Positions 22,630 through 33,718 of a DNA stretch of 64,000 nucleotides are shown one piece after another (position 1 is the stretch's first letter; each line of letters opens with the position of its first letter). Below the pieces are notes generated by a model. That model was not told the DNA's origin. It did no database searches and saw only the letters and a program-made list of their open reading frames with translations. Origin of the DNA: Linanthus parryae (Eukaryota; Streptophyta; Magnoliopsida; Ericales; Polemoniaceae); assembly GCA_023055425.1 (NCBI GenBank), contig JALGPY010000009.1:34639275-34703274 (forward strand), read 5' to 3'. Both the position numbers and the translations under genes were made by a program.

Positions 22630-22939
22630 TTTAAGAAATAAGTTTTATAATGGTTAAAATTTAATTTAAGTTTCTTATATGTATACTGGATCATGTTATA
22701 ATTTTGTTTACTTCTTCCTCCTGAGATTCAATTAGAGCTCAATATCAGCAACACGATTGGCACAAAAAATTAACATGCTCTTCTTAGAGCTTACTTCCCG
22801 AGAATCCTGGTCAAATTGTTCCATTTTTTAAAAAGATTTTGCCGAATACAGTTAGATACTTTTATTTTATTATTAGTTTCTTAAAAGTGAACAAATTGAA
22901 CTTATGGCAGACCCGCGCATCGCGCGGGGTATCGCCTAG

Positions 22940-23144
22940 TTATATTTAATATTTAGACATATAATTTAATAAGACTGGTTCTGTTTTACATAGTTGCACT
23001 AACTCCTAGCGCAGGATCAATAAAATATAGTCCGAATTTACAATTCTGTAATCATAGCCAATTTTAATTCTGATCGTTTTGACACAGGCCAGTTTGGGCC
23101 ACTGTTTGGATGAGTTTCGGTTACGCCTGTTAACATCTATTAGT
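22940..23144. other. Flank of the Helitron, nothing recognised
   Basis: Short stretch between Helitron and MITE with no ORF or repeat end. Confidence 0.4.
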
Positions 23145-23312
23145 AGAGAATTTTTTTAGTACTCTAACAGAGCACCACGTGGTGCTCTGCATCAAATGAG
23201 TGTGTGTCAATCACTTAGTAGGTGGTAAGTTCCACTAACAATTTGTATAAGTGGAACGTTTTAATTGAACTTAGAACACCGGTGTTCTAATGAAGCACTG
23301 AAAATTGACTCC
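23145..23312. mobile_element. Small MITE with a CACCACGTGGTG core (copy 1, degraded ends)
   Basis: Begins near AGAGAATTTTTTTAGTACTC, contains the perfect palindrome AGCACCACGTGGTGCT and ends near GAAGCACTGAAAATTGACTCC. It is recognised by comparison with the cleaner copy at 23887-24038. Confidence 0.5.
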
Positions 23313-23356
23313 TACGAATATGTACAAAGACATATATACAGATATATATACCTCAC

Positions 23357-23548
23357 CTAATAGCTACTGCCGAATTGGAGGTTCAAGTTAGATTCCTCAC
23401 CTTCTTTATTGGACTGCAGAAAAGAGTCTAATGTACTTGGAAGCTGAGACTTGAGTTTAATGTACTTGGAAGCAGAGACTTGGACGACTATTAATATGTC
23501 CAGATGCAATGTACCGTGGGCAAATCCGTCATGCGGGAAGCAGTACAA
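23357..23548 (-). pseudogene. Unidentified 63-aa ORF, possible gene fragment
   Basis: The minus-strand frame from ATG at 23546-23548 reads MYCFPHDGFAHGTLHLDIL and ends NLNLQFGSSY. Two copies of TAATGTACTTGGAAGC lie 29 bp apart within it, showing a small duplication. I do not recognise the protein. It could be a chance ORF between two MITEs or the last exon of a lost gene. Confidence 0.2.
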
Positions 23549-23886
23549 ATGTCAATAACTACTGTTCAGGTAACACAGAATAAATGTGTGAAGTCTATCA
23601 TTCAATGATTCACAAGCAGTGCAAGACCGTCACTCTTCGTAGCATGTTCATCCGTGGTGCTTTAGAATAGAAGAAATTCCGAATCATAAAAGCTATGTAC
23701 TTTTTAGTTTGCATTTTTACCCGTTAACATACAAGCAAGTACCATAGAGCTCTTATCAAGTGTTTCAAAAGTTTTATTACAAGTCGGCATCTGAATGGCA
23801 ACGGGAGAGAAAGGGACGTTGATCACTTTAAAAGGGTCTAGACTCTAGAGTGCTCAGCTCGTGCAATTGAGCCACTCCCTTAGAAC
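23549..23886. other. No feature recognised
   Basis: Intergenic sequence between the unidentified ORF and the second CACGTG-core MITE. Confidence 0.4.
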
Positions 23887-24038
23887 GGAGAAATTTTTAA
23901 GTGCTTTAAAAAATACACCACGTGGTGCTCTATGATCGATAAATGTGTGCCAACTATTGACTGTCTGAATAAGTGGTACACCGCTAATGGTTGTAGAACA
24001 CCACGTAATGCTCTTTTGGAGCACTAAAAAATTTCTCC
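23887..24038. mobile_element. Small MITE with CACCACGTGGTG core (copy 2)
   Basis: GGAGAAATTTTTAAGTGCT and AGCACTAAAAAATTTCTCC are inverted ends; similarity continues inward to ACACCACGTGGTGCTCT and AACACCACGTAATGCTCT. The element is nearly all inverted repeat. TSD is not clear. Confidence 0.7.
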
Positions 24039-24745
24039 TATGAACGTTAGTTAATAATGGTGCATTTTTATTCACTACAACAGTGTCTGTCATATTTAAA
24101 GTGTCCCAGTTATTGATTTTTTATATTAAATTTTGTTCAATTTTTTGAAGTTGGATTAATGCGAGTATAGGTACGACTTTGAGCATAGTTATCCTGAAAA
24201 AATTTACTATGTGGGTCAGAGGTAAAACATTGTGTTTGACTGTTTGTGATGCTGAACCTAGATCACCAAAAGAAACGTGCTCTCGGTAGGCAGTAGGGAC
24301 AAATTCATCCAAATGAATTCACTCCAAAGTGCCAAAAAAATGACCGAACTGTGAATGAATGTAGAAACAAGGCCAAATTTGCACTATATGATGCAGGCGA
24401 CAAACTAATCAAAGAACGCAGTGATTGTGCTCAGATTCTGGGCCGAACCCCTTCAAGTTAAAGGAGTAGCCCATACTTCTAAACCCACTACTTTTTAGTT
24501 TTAAATGGAGCTCCTACATCGCGATATGAGATCGATCTTAGCTTTGTAGATTTGAGTTAGAATGAGTTTGATTGCTAACGCTTATGAACTTGCTCCCTTC
24601 CGAGCACCTTGTAAGCTTGTGTTCCACGGGTCTACCTCTGGCTTTGGAGATTTTAACTTCATCGATATGCTCACTTGCTCAAAGACAACAAGAACCATCT
24701 TTAAGTTTCAGTGCACACTCATAAGAATAAACCTTCTACAACATA
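24039..24745. other. No gene recognised
   Basis: A 84-aa ORF at 24562-24816 runs into the next MITE and shows no motif; I treat it as chance. Confidence 0.4.
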
Positions 24746-25004
24746 CCACTCCGTTTCTTCTGAATAGCCCCCTTTTGACTTTTATCACTATTCACTGGGT
24801 CACTTTGACCCGATGATTTGGATAGCAAAACGAAGTAATTTTTTGATATACTTTCATGGTATTGTAGAATAAAAGTTACTCTACAACTTCATGAAAAATT
24901 ATCTAAAAGTTACATTGTTTTGTTATCCAAATTGCTGAGTCAAAGTAGTGACCCAACTACGAATAGAAAAGTTAAAAGAGGGCTATTCAGAAGAAACAGA
25001 GTGG
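24746..25004. mobile_element. Mariner/Stowaway-like MITE, 259 bp, TA target
   Basis: Ends CCACTCCGTTTCTTCTGAAT and inverse, flanked by TA (24744-24745, 25005-25006). The interior folds back along most of its length (CACTTTGACCC..., ...GAGTCAAAGTAGTGACCC). Ends match the larger element at 11012-12147 for about 17 bp. Confidence 0.88.
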
Positions 25005-25023
25005 TAATAGCATATAATGAGTA

Positions 25024-25268
25024 CCACTCTGTCTCACATCTTTCTCTCTATCCTGACTTTTTGACTTGTATCTGGTTTATTTTGATCGGGTAATTTTGAT
25101 AACAAAAATGATGCAATTTTTTAATAATTTTTTCGCCGTGTTACTCTACATCACCATGAAAAAAATAGTCAAAATTTGCATCATTTTGCTATCAAAATCA
25201 CCGAGTCAAAGTGACCCAATAAATAGTGATGAATGTTAAGATGAGGAGGAAAATGTGAGACAGGGCGG
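25024..25268. mobile_element. Second mariner/Stowaway-like MITE, 245 bp, TA target
   Basis: Ends CCACTCTGTCTCACATCTTT and inverse (GAAAATGTGAGACAGGGCGG), flanked by TA at 25022-25023 and 25269-25270. The interior is related to the neighbour at 24746-25004 but differs, so this is a sister subfamily 19 bp away rather than a duplicate. Confidence 0.85.
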
Positions 25269-25470
25269 TATAACAAACGTGTAGTCCATTAAGTGACTGA
25301 GCAAGGCAACGACCTCTCCCAGCACATGTAGTTTCTTTTTTTTTTCTTTTTTTTTTTGATATTTTGTTAATAAATTATAATTTATTGCAGTTAGCTCACC
25401 TACAGTTACCTGAAATGAAACCAAGCACCCTGGCATCCCCCCCCCCCATAAGTAGACCTTTCCTCTTTCA
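25269..25470. other. Low-complexity spacer
   Basis: Contains pyrimidine and T runs near 25326-25357 and a C run near 25437-25447. No gene is seen. Confidence 0.4.
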
Positions 25471-26179
25471 TTTCAAGTTACAACTTCATCCCCCATCTCG
25501 TCTTCCGATTATTTTTTCGGATTCGTAAGTTTATTATTTTTATTAGTTTCTCAACTCACTTGACATTCGAGAAAGAGAGAATCGCCAATTTACTAGCAAA
25601 ATTATAGCCGAATTAGTACTAGAGCTATGCCGATTCATTTTAAAAGGAGATTCCGACTTCCAGTAAAGGTAGGGGAAATACAAATTTCACGTCTACTGTT
25701 ATTATGGTCTATACGTGATTTTATATGTTAATTGTTAAGCTATTGCATGCTCTTCGTATGATATTTCCAAAGCATGATAATGGTATGATTCGTTCTCCGT
25801 GTTATTGTTTGATAACCTGTAATAGTTTAATTGATTATTATATTTCTACGCTAGTGGTTAGGCGGTATCTACTGGGCTTTTTGCTCACCCTAAATTTTTT
25901 ACAGGTACCGTACCAGACGATTGGAGACTATAGACGGGCTAGATTTATAGCGTTTTCGAATTAATTGTAGTATTTGTTAAGATGCTTTTATTCGATATTT
26001 GCAGATTATTATTGATCAAATGAATAGAAAAGTGACGTTTTTATTGAAATTGAAAAGAGTTGTATATTTTTAAGCTTCCGATGTATTTATGAAAAAACGA
26101 TACGGTTCGTAATTCTGTCGCGGCCGGAAATCACGTGTTAAATTCATAATTACTTTAAGCGAAAAGTCGGGTCGTGACA
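25471..26179. mobile_element. Probable gypsy LTR remnant ending GGGTCGTGACA
   Basis: The right edge TCGGGTCGTGACA has the GACGACCC-type terminus of chromovirus-like LTRs, either as an LTR end on + or an LTR start (TGTCACGACCCGA) on minus. No PBS follows on + and no partner LTR is visible. The left boundary is unknown. Confidence 0.35.
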
Positions 26180-28429
26180 AGAACCCTTCAACATATAGCT
26201 AAAATCAAAGAGCAAATACCCTAGGCTCAACCAAGTCCCCCCTCTTCCCATTTATTCATGATTTTAGCTGCAAGAACCCAAGTCCTAGATTGAACAAAGA
26301 TGTGGCCAACACTTATTATATATCCGCACACGCATGCACAGCTAAACCAAGACTCATCAGTCCAAAGTTCCCGACATCCAACCTTATCCAGGGGAGGTTA
26401 GCCAATTTAGCGCTTACCACTAGCTAAGCCTTATCCATTGAAGTCCAACGTAGCCCCTGCCCTATCCAATATGGAGCTCAGCCCACCCCTCAATATGAAA
26501 CTTAGCTTAGCCAAACACATAGTAAGACCAACCTTCATTCCATAGGAGGTTGGCCAAAAGCCTTATCCACAAGTTCGTCACCAACACAACTGTATACTAA
26601 GTACAGTTGGAGCTTAATCGATGGTACCCGGATTACAAATAATCAAGATATAACAACCTTAACAAGTACACAGATGGATTGAAGGGCCAAGGGGAGACAT
26701 AGGAAATTGGTGGAAATAAGTAATACCATACTTGTATAGGAGAGAAACAGCTTGTTGGCAGCAATTCAGAAATTCACAGAGAATGTTCTGAGTGAGGCGT
26801 ACGAAATAGCAGCATGTACCGTCCTATTTATACTAATTAGACCAGGGCAACCAATGGGAGACACATTATCGTACATACGTCCCACATCCCCTTATGAGGC
26901 AACGAATCCTAAATCCTTTGAGGACTGTCACAGATGACGTCAAACCTAGTATAAAGAAGACTGTAGAACAATTCAACTCCACATCATGTACTGGTTGCAT
27001 CTGCGATGGATCGCATATGCGACGAGCCTTATTCCAGCCTCCAAACCGATAGAACCCCTAGCTCCCGTGCGAGCTGATTGGTGCGAGAGACCCTGTCTCA
27101 TGGTACCTCCAAGTGCGATGTGGCATGATCTGGTGCTTCCTAGAGCACGGTGGTGAGAGCACCTATATGCTGTTGATAGGTCCACATGGCAGTGAACCAG
27201 TGTCTCACTTTTGACTGTCTATAACAACATAATCCCAAATGGCGTTATGTCAATGGCCTTATTCAAGCGTTCAGTTTAAACCATAACCAACGCATTATCC
27301 TTTAACGAGCTCACCGTGTCCACCACTTGGACATTTTGAACCTAGCCAATAATTTTATCCCAAATGGAGCATGGCCAAAGGACTCACATGAGAGTCGAGT
27401 TTTGTCACCACTTGGGAATTTTGAACTAAACCAAAAAATCATCCCACATGGAGCTTGACCAAATATCTTATCCTGAGAGTCCAGCGTGGTTACCACATGG
27501 GCATTATCCACCAGTACACCAAGTATGGTTCCCTTAGTGATATTCATGTCATTTCCAAAACCATTATCAGTACATCATCACCTTTACAATCATAACCAAT
27601 CCAACGTCCGTTTCCATGACCACAAGTATGTTCTCTTTTACCTATGAAAATTCAAAGTCCAAACTTGTTCAATACCAACGTTCATCCACCACCAATATTA
27701 ATACAATCCTGATAACCTAATACAAGTTCCAGCTAAGACCCAGAGCCTGTCTTAGAACTAGAACCCTTGTTTACATGTTGATAGTCAATGCAAAATATTT
27801 CAAAAGACAATGATCATTACCCACAAGAAAGTCTAATGATCCAACCTCGAAAAGATATTTCTAACAATACATAGCATATTTATAAACAAAGCACACATAA
27901 TCATCACCAAAAATCATTGTATTTTATAAATTCAATCGACGAATCAGCTATAAAAGAAGCTACAATCGAGCACGATATACTAAAAGAAAAGAAAGAAATG
28001 CATTTCAGTATTCCCATCAATTCTCCGCTCAGTGGTACCATCCTTTACTATTTGAACTTGTATCAACAATGACATCCTACATTCCAGCCCTTATCTCAAG
28101 ATTCCAATTTATACCCATAATCAGAACCTGTAACCAAAACATTCACAACTATTACTTCGTTTTTCAATTTCAAATGGAATTGGACCATGTAGTACTTAGG
28201 CAACAACAGTAGCCAAATCACATAATTCGTAACTATTCCATTCCATAGAAATCCAATAAGCACAAAAACCTTTTAACCATTCCCTTTTAGTTTTAATCAT
28301 TGACCTCGTTCTTGTCAAGATTATACTTATCGGCACCTCCAACAACCAAGTATCAATTGAAAAACAACTTTTTCCCTTTTCCAAACTGTAGGTGCCATCT
28401 CTTGTAGATAACATTAATTCTCAGATAGG
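26180..28429. other. Unidentified region with degenerate direct repeats near 27319-27515
   Basis: No convincing ORF. Segments CCACTTGGACATTTTGAACC...CCCAAATGGAGC (27320 on), CCACTTGGGAATTTTGAAC...CCCACATGGAGC (27409 on) and CCACATGGGCATTATCC (27494 on) repeat at about 85-90 bp. Related GGAGCTxAGCC and GGAGGTTxGCC phrases are scattered through 26390-26560. It looks like old repeat DNA, possibly an LTR on minus. Confidence 0.35.
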
Positions 28430-28700
28430 CTCTAGGCACATCCGGGTGATCAAGTGATGAATCGAATGGTTTGTGAAATCCTTTTCGTCATTCTCATGCT
28501 CATCCCATATCTTATTCTCAATAGCCGCCGCAAGCACATAGTTTGATTTAGCATTGATACCTTAATTCACCTCATGGTAAGAGCTTAATTTTCACAATGT
28601 ACCGCTTTGTGAGGGGAAGGATCAAGAGGAGTAGTATTGAAAGCCATGGCATTGCTATTTCTATCAAAGTACTGGACTCTATCGAGTGAAAGAGGACTAA
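28430..28700 (-). pseudogene. Fragment of an unidentified gene C terminus, copy 1
   Basis: On the minus strand, from about 28738, the frame reads DLRNFATTDPYRFSPLSLDR, then QYFDRNSNAMAF and TTPLDPSPHK, and meets a TAA near 28600; without that stop it would reach a shared end near 28575. The peptide is coherent and the same words recur in copy 2, so it is derived from a real coding sequence. I do not recognise the protein. Copy 1 differs from copy 2 by substitutions including the early stop. Confidence 0.4.
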
Positions 28701-28826
28701 ACCTATACGGATCAGTGGTAGCAAAATTTCTTAGGTCAAAAGCATGGGGTAAATCTCCATGCCCACGATGAAGCCTCGAAGAAGTTCTCTTGAAGAAAAT
28801 GAAACATGAGCCATTCTCAGAGCAGC

Positions 28827-29088
28827 TCTAGGCACATCCAGCTGATCAAGTGATGAACCGGATGATTTATGCAATCCTTTTCAATATTGTCATGCTCATC
28901 CTATCTCTTATCAATAGCTTTTCTTTCTTTTTTTCTCTGTAGCTGCCGCAATCGCAGAGTTTGATTTAGCATTGATACCTTAATTCACCTCATGGGAAGA
29001 GCCTCATTTTCACCATGAACCACTTTGTGAGGGGAAGGATCAAGAGGAGTAGTATCGAAAGCCATGGCATTGCTATTTCTATCGATGT
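28827..29088 (-). pseudogene. Fragment of the same unidentified gene, copy 2
   Basis: Minus-strand reading from the LTR edge gives IDRNSNAMAFDTTPLDPSPH and ends HGENEALPMR followed by a stop near 28991. It repeats the DNA of copy 1 from the GCTCTAGGCACATCC block up to CTATTTCTATC, with an extra pyrimidine stretch near 28916-28938. The family D LTR begins directly at 29089, cutting the coding fragment. That implies the gypsy element landed in, or picked up a flank with, this gene piece. Confidence 0.4.
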
Positions 29089-29683
29089 TGATGCAGGAAT
29101 AGATGAACCAGACGAGGCCGAGCTGTCAGAAGCGACTAATCTGGCGCTTTACTATCATGACATGGAAGACAAGCGAAAGAGAGGTGCAAAATGGTCACTT
29201 TTGATCACGCAACACTATTTTGGGTGTAACTTGAGCTAGATGGACCAGAATGCCTATCATGATATGTTTTTGGAAAGCTCTCAGCGAGATGGTCACGAAT
29301 TATAGGGGTGAAACCGTTACACAAGATTTCAGCCCCAACAAAAGACGTTTGACCAGTCAACAGAGACTTCAAAGATATTTTTTGATATTTTTGACAGCTT
29401 TCCTTTTTCGCATTTTGACCTCTTTATTTAGCCCGATTTGGGTCAAACTATTACATGCGTATTATTTTCAATAAGGCCTATAGTTTTGGGTCAGTTTTGT
29501 AATTTTTCTATTTTTGGTAAAATTAGGTTTTGAGCTATAAAACCCGACTTGTGGGTAATTTTTTGTCAGACTTTGATAATATATTTTATTTCAGAATTGT
29601 AGAGAGCTTTGTGCCCTAGTTTCTTTGCTCTGTTCATCGTTGATTCCGCTGTGAACCCATGCTTGGTTGATAACCCGACGTCA
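29089..29683 (+). mobile_element. Family D gypsy 5' LTR, 595 bp
   Basis: Starts TGATGCAGGAATAGATGAACC and ends AACCCGACGTCA, immediately before a Met-initiator-type primer site. The related non-autonomous element at 33279-35306 has ends TGATGCAGGAGAATATTGG and ...CGTCA/GTCA. A promoter-like GAGCTATAAAACCCG is at about 29533-29547, the same place as AGCTATTTATACCCGGC in the relatives. Confidence 0.85.
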
Positions 29684-29684
29684 G

Positions 29685-29698
29685 TTTGGTATCAGAGC
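29685..29698 (+). promoter_or_regulatory. Primer-binding site (tRNA-Met initiator type)
   Basis: TTTGGTATCAGAGC, one base after the LTR; TGGTATCAGAGC complements the 3' end of plant initiator tRNA-Met. It primes minus-strand DNA synthesis. Confidence 0.9.
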
Positions 29699-30881
29699 AT
29701 GTTCGACGTGAGAAGAAGATCATCATCGACGATTACTCGGGGTCGTGGGCAGCCTCTGGCGAAAGAAGCCCCCCAACGGGAACGCAACGTTGCAAACGTG
29801 ATGGTGATAGAAGATCTGCAAAGGCAGATCGCAGAATTGACACCGCGTCTGACGGCATAAGATCTGCATGAAGACGAATCCTCAGACCACGACTCTAGGT
29901 CGTCGTTCGAGAACCCGTACCAACGTGGACCACACGTCCGGGAGTATCGCGGGCCAAACGAGGATCGTGGAGGTCTAGGGTTCAAGGTTGAATTACCCAA
30001 CTTTGAAGGTACGCTGAAAGCCGATGGTTTCATTGATTGGCTGAACGAGGTGGATCGGATCTTCGAGTATAAGGAGGTTTCAGATCGCGAGAAGGTGAAG
30101 TTAGTGGCCACTAAACTGAAGGTAGAGCCTCTGCATGGTGGGAGCAGTTGCGACGTTCCCGTGAGAGGCAGGGCAAGGACAAGATCACAGACTGGGAGAA
30201 GATGAAGAAGAAGATGAAGGCTCACTTTCTTCCATTCGGCTACACCCAAACCCTATTTCAGCGGCTCTATACGCTGATCCGGGGCACAAAGTCAGTTGAT
30301 GATTACACGGAGGATTTTTATCAATTGATTGCCCGTAACGATCTATCGGAGACGGAGGAGCAGATGCTAGCTATGTATCTCAAGGGATTGCGTCAGTCCT
30401 TGCAAGACGTTCTTAGCCTCCTCTCACTGTAGACTGTCTCATAAGCCTACCAGAGAGCACTCACGTTCAGTAAAGTAAGAAACCAGTGGTAAGGAGCGAT
30501 CAAGGCAATCGATCGTCCCGAACCAAGGAATCTCGTCCAACTACGCAGTCAGCGCAGGGCGTTTCGAGCAGTACTATAAAGTGTTATCGGTGTGGTGAAC
30601 TAGGGCACAGGTAAAAAGAGTGCAAGAAGCCGGCTGTGCAAAATCCGAAGAATCTATTCATCGAGGAAGATAATACTGACGATATCAAAGAGGTTGCTTA
30701 CTAGGGAGATCCCATATATGAAGACTATGACGATGAACATGTGCTTTATGGAGATGGTCACGAGAATCTGGTCGTCCGTCAGAGTTTATTAACTCCCAAG
30801 GGCGATTCTATGATTGGTTGATAACCAATATCTTTCATACCACCTGCACGATAGGGAATAAGGTTTTCAAGATGATCTTAG
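29699..30881 (+). pseudogene. Family D gypsy gag with zinc knuckle, entering protease; decayed and interrupted
   Basis: Gag packages the element RNA in cytoplasmic particles. Near 29710 RRRSSSTITRGRG starts an N-terminal region with EDLQRQIAELTPRL; a TAA at 29860 follows. A gag core follows: DGFIDWLNEVDRIFEYKEV (30025-30080), then in a shifted frame TDWEKMKKKMKAHFLPFGY, LIRGTKSVDDYTEDFYQLI and LAMYLKGLRQSLQDVL, the order of the Retrotrans_gag domain. A CCHC knuckle CYRCGELGH...C lies near 30580-30630 and carries an in-frame stop. Just before 30881, IFHTTCTIGNKVFKMI resembles the approach to the aspartic protease. The minus-strand copia element begins there and no remainder of this polyprotein appears later in the window. 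Confidence 0.85.
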
Positions 30882-32281
30882 TGTTTGGCGTAGGTAACAC
30901 AGCGGAATAACAAAAATTTAATTCCTACTCAAAGCCCGCCAAGGATCACAAGAAGAGACTTCATAACATGATAAGGGACATAGAAGATGTGTACCTTTTG
31001 GTTTGGGAGATCACACGAAGAATATTTTCCTCGTCTCTACGGTTGATCCACGTCTAGAGGTGAGATCTAGATTCTTCCTTCTCAAGTGCTAGCTTACACC
31101 GGAGGAAGAGGGAAGAAGGAATCAAGCAACCAAGGAGTCAAAGGGAGGGATTCGGCCCGCTCTTTGAGCAGACGGGAAGGGGGGGCGGCGGATGCAGGGG
31201 CTTCGACCCTTGTGTTCTTGCTCTCTCTCTTGCTTTCTATCCCACTCACTTATGTTATGTCTATTAACATTAGTGGGAAGGAAGATAGAGCCTCCTTTAT
31301 ATAGACCAACAACTCTTGTTAGTTTACATAAAGGCCCATCCTAGTTCTACATGAACTTGGATTAGTCCCTTCATTGCATATTAGTCCTACTAAGTTTGCA
31401 AGGTGTTGGAAAGTGATCCTTCTTATTAATTAATCATATTAGTTAATCCCAAATTTAGTTCTACTCTATATGACGTGTGACCACATAGGTTTCTACTTAG
31501 TTGGTAGTAACTTTTACTAACATGGAGCGGTGTCTAGCAACACATCCATGCACCCAACTAATAGAAATAAGTCAGTGATCCCGACAAACCTTTTGTGCCC
31601 AATACCACACATTGCACGATCCCTTTGTCTCCATATCCAGATTGGACACGAGACATAAATAGTCACACTCGTATATCCAATCCATAGTTCCTCGATCCTG
31701 GGAATATGCTTATGCAATTAGAAAACATCAATATCTCCATATTGATTTATCTGAGTCTGGCTAGACGTTCAATAAGCCTCATCCTTCGAGTGGCCGTGGA
31801 TACCATTATGTGGGAGGGACAAATCCTCTCTACATTACAACGGCCTAAGCTTACTTCCTATCATGCCCGATAGCTATCTTTATAGTTACCTAGTTACGGT
31901 GTAACGTTTGATAACATACAAGAACAATATTTCACAACTAAAGTATCTAGTGACTTCAAGTCTAAGGATTGCAATTATATTAGCACTACGAGAAGCGATT
32001 GTGACTTTAACATAATCTAATGTATCCTTCTTGTTGTGGTTCAATTCAGTATGCCATTACTCCTAATGCATACCCATGTGTTAGACTTGATATCTCCATA
32101 TCAATCTACACAAATACTAGTATATATTTGATCGTCCTATTAATCAATATAGTGGACTAGAGATATTTAAGATAAACAACACATTGTATCTAAGGAATTC
32201 ATTATATTAAATATCACAATAAATAATAAATGAATATTCTAGACAATAACATTGTTCATACTATATATTAGATTGCCAACA
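30882..32281 (-). mobile_element. 3' LTR of the minus-strand copia element, 1400 bp
   Basis: On the minus strand it begins TGTTGGCAATCTAATATATAG at 32281 and ends CGCCAAACA at 30882. It follows the solo LTRs at 6555 and 50735 in order but lacks the ATAGATGCCCTAGAG part near the start. The PPT-like AAGTGGGAGAC adjoins it at 32282-32292. The 5' LTR is not in the window, so no TSD can be read. Confidence 0.9.
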
Positions 32282-33278
32282 GTCTCCCACTTGCACTGGA
32301 GCCAATCTGGTGCATCTCGTATGCCTATAGATCTGGCGTGCTCTTCATGCTTTCGCTGCGCAAGAGGTTTTGTGAGCGGATCTGAAAGATTGTCATCCTT
32401 TGGAATCTTGTACATCTTCACGTCTCCTCGACCGATGATATCACGAATAAGATGGAATCTCCTAAGTACATGCTTTGATTTCTGGTGTGATCTTGGTTCC
32501 TTAGCTTGTGCGATCGCCCATGAGTTGTCACAATACAACTCTATGAGATCCACAATGCTAGGGACCACACCGAGCTCAGTGATAAACTTCTTTATCCAAA
32601 CTGCCTCTTTTTTTGCTTCCGCAGCAGCAATGTACTCAGCTTTTTCTATAGAATCAGCAACTGTCCCTTTCTTGGAACTCTTCCAGCTCACAGCTCCTCC
32701 ATTCAGGCAAAACACGTATCCAGACTGCGATATGTAGTCATATTTTTCGGTTTGGAAGCTTGCATCAGTGTAACCAATTACACTTAGCTCTTCCTTACCT
32801 TTAAATATGAAGAACGCATCCTTAGTTCTTCTCAAGTACTTTAGGATGTTCTTGACAGCAATCCAGTGACTCACACCCGGATTGGACTGATATCTGCTCA
32901 CCATACTCAAGGCGTTTGATACGTCTGGTCTAGTACAGAACATGGCGTACATGATGGATCCTATGGCCGAAGCATAGGGTATCCTACTCATGCGGTCCTT
33001 CTCAATCTCATTGGAGGGACAGTCATTCTTGGAAAGAGTGACTCCATGCGACATGGGCAAGAATCCTTTCTTGGAATCTTGCATGTTGAACCTCTTCAAC
33101 ACCTTGTCTATATATGTACTTTGACTTAGGCCGAGCAGCTTTCTAGATCTATCCCTATAGATCTTTATACCAAGTATGTAGGCTGCATCTCCTAAGTCCT
33201 TCATTGCAAAACACTTTCCCAGCCAATCTTTAACAGATTGCAAAGTAGGAATGTCGTTTCCAATGATTAGTATGTCAT
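32239..33278 (-). pseudogene. Copia pol: RT C-terminal part and RNase H
   Basis: This is the end of a Ty1/copia polyprotein (TNT1-94/Tork-like wording). On the minus strand it starts with ILIIGNDIPTLQSVKDWLG directly behind the YVDD site, then KDLGDAAYILGIKIYRD, CTRPDVSNALSMVSRYQS and the RNase H segment with GYTDASF, SSKKGTVADSIEKAEYIAA, YCDNSWAIAQ and PRSHQKSKHVLRRFHLIRD. The frame is open through to 32239, its last residues lying inside the 3' LTR. This segment itself has no stop, but the ORF is cut off from its N-terminal part by the family D insertion at 33279-35306 and by stops upstream, so it cannot make a full product. Confidence 0.93.
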
Positions 33279-33718
33279 TGATGCAGGAGAATATTGGAGA
33301 ATTAATCAGTCGCATCCAAAAAAGCAGTTTCGGTCAAAGCGCAAAATTAGAGGCAGAATTGAAGGATGTGAGATTTGGGTCGAACCATACATAGTTTTGA
33401 TATGAAACGACGTTTTAAAAATAACTCGTGATAAATCACGAGCACCGCTATGATTTGGTCAAAATCGGCCATTTAGGGGTCCAAATCAGCGTTTTTTCAT
33501 TTTTAGTAATATTTATTTCGCTAATTAAGAGGTCAAATTAAACCCGATTTGGGTAAATCTTTTTGCTGAGTGTTTATTTTTTTTTAGGAATTTAATTTAG
33601 GATTGTTTTTTGAGATTTTTTCTATTTTTGGCAAAATTATGTTTTTTAGCTATTTATACCCGGCTTGTGGGTAAATTTCAGCAGTTTTGATATTATTTAC
33701 TTCGGAAATTCTAGAGAG

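Larger units (their letters stand above)
15480..22939 (+). mobile_element. Non-autonomous Helitron, 7.46 kb
   Basis: The 5' end TCTATATTATTATATATAAA is a classic plant Helitron start and is preceded by A (15479). The 3' end is a GC-rich hairpin CCCGCGCATCGCGCGGG (22912-22928) followed after 7 bases by CTAG, then T (22940), satisfying the A/T insertion rule. No Rep/helicase coding is visible. Inside are direct repeats, three SINE-like copies, an LTR-like insertion and a Mutator-like MITE. The length is inflated by these. Confidence 0.85.

Noticed and set aside
25471..26179. Complete solo LTR
   Set aside because: Only one plausible terminus (GGGTCGTGACA) was found, no TSD and no partner, so it is listed as a remnant only.
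29692..30249. 185-aa minus-strand ORF
   Set aside because: Shadow of the family D gag on the + strand, which shows the real gag motifs and a zinc knuckle.
32252..32737. 161-aa + strand ORF
   Set aside because: Shadow of the copia RNase H coding sequence on the minus strand.
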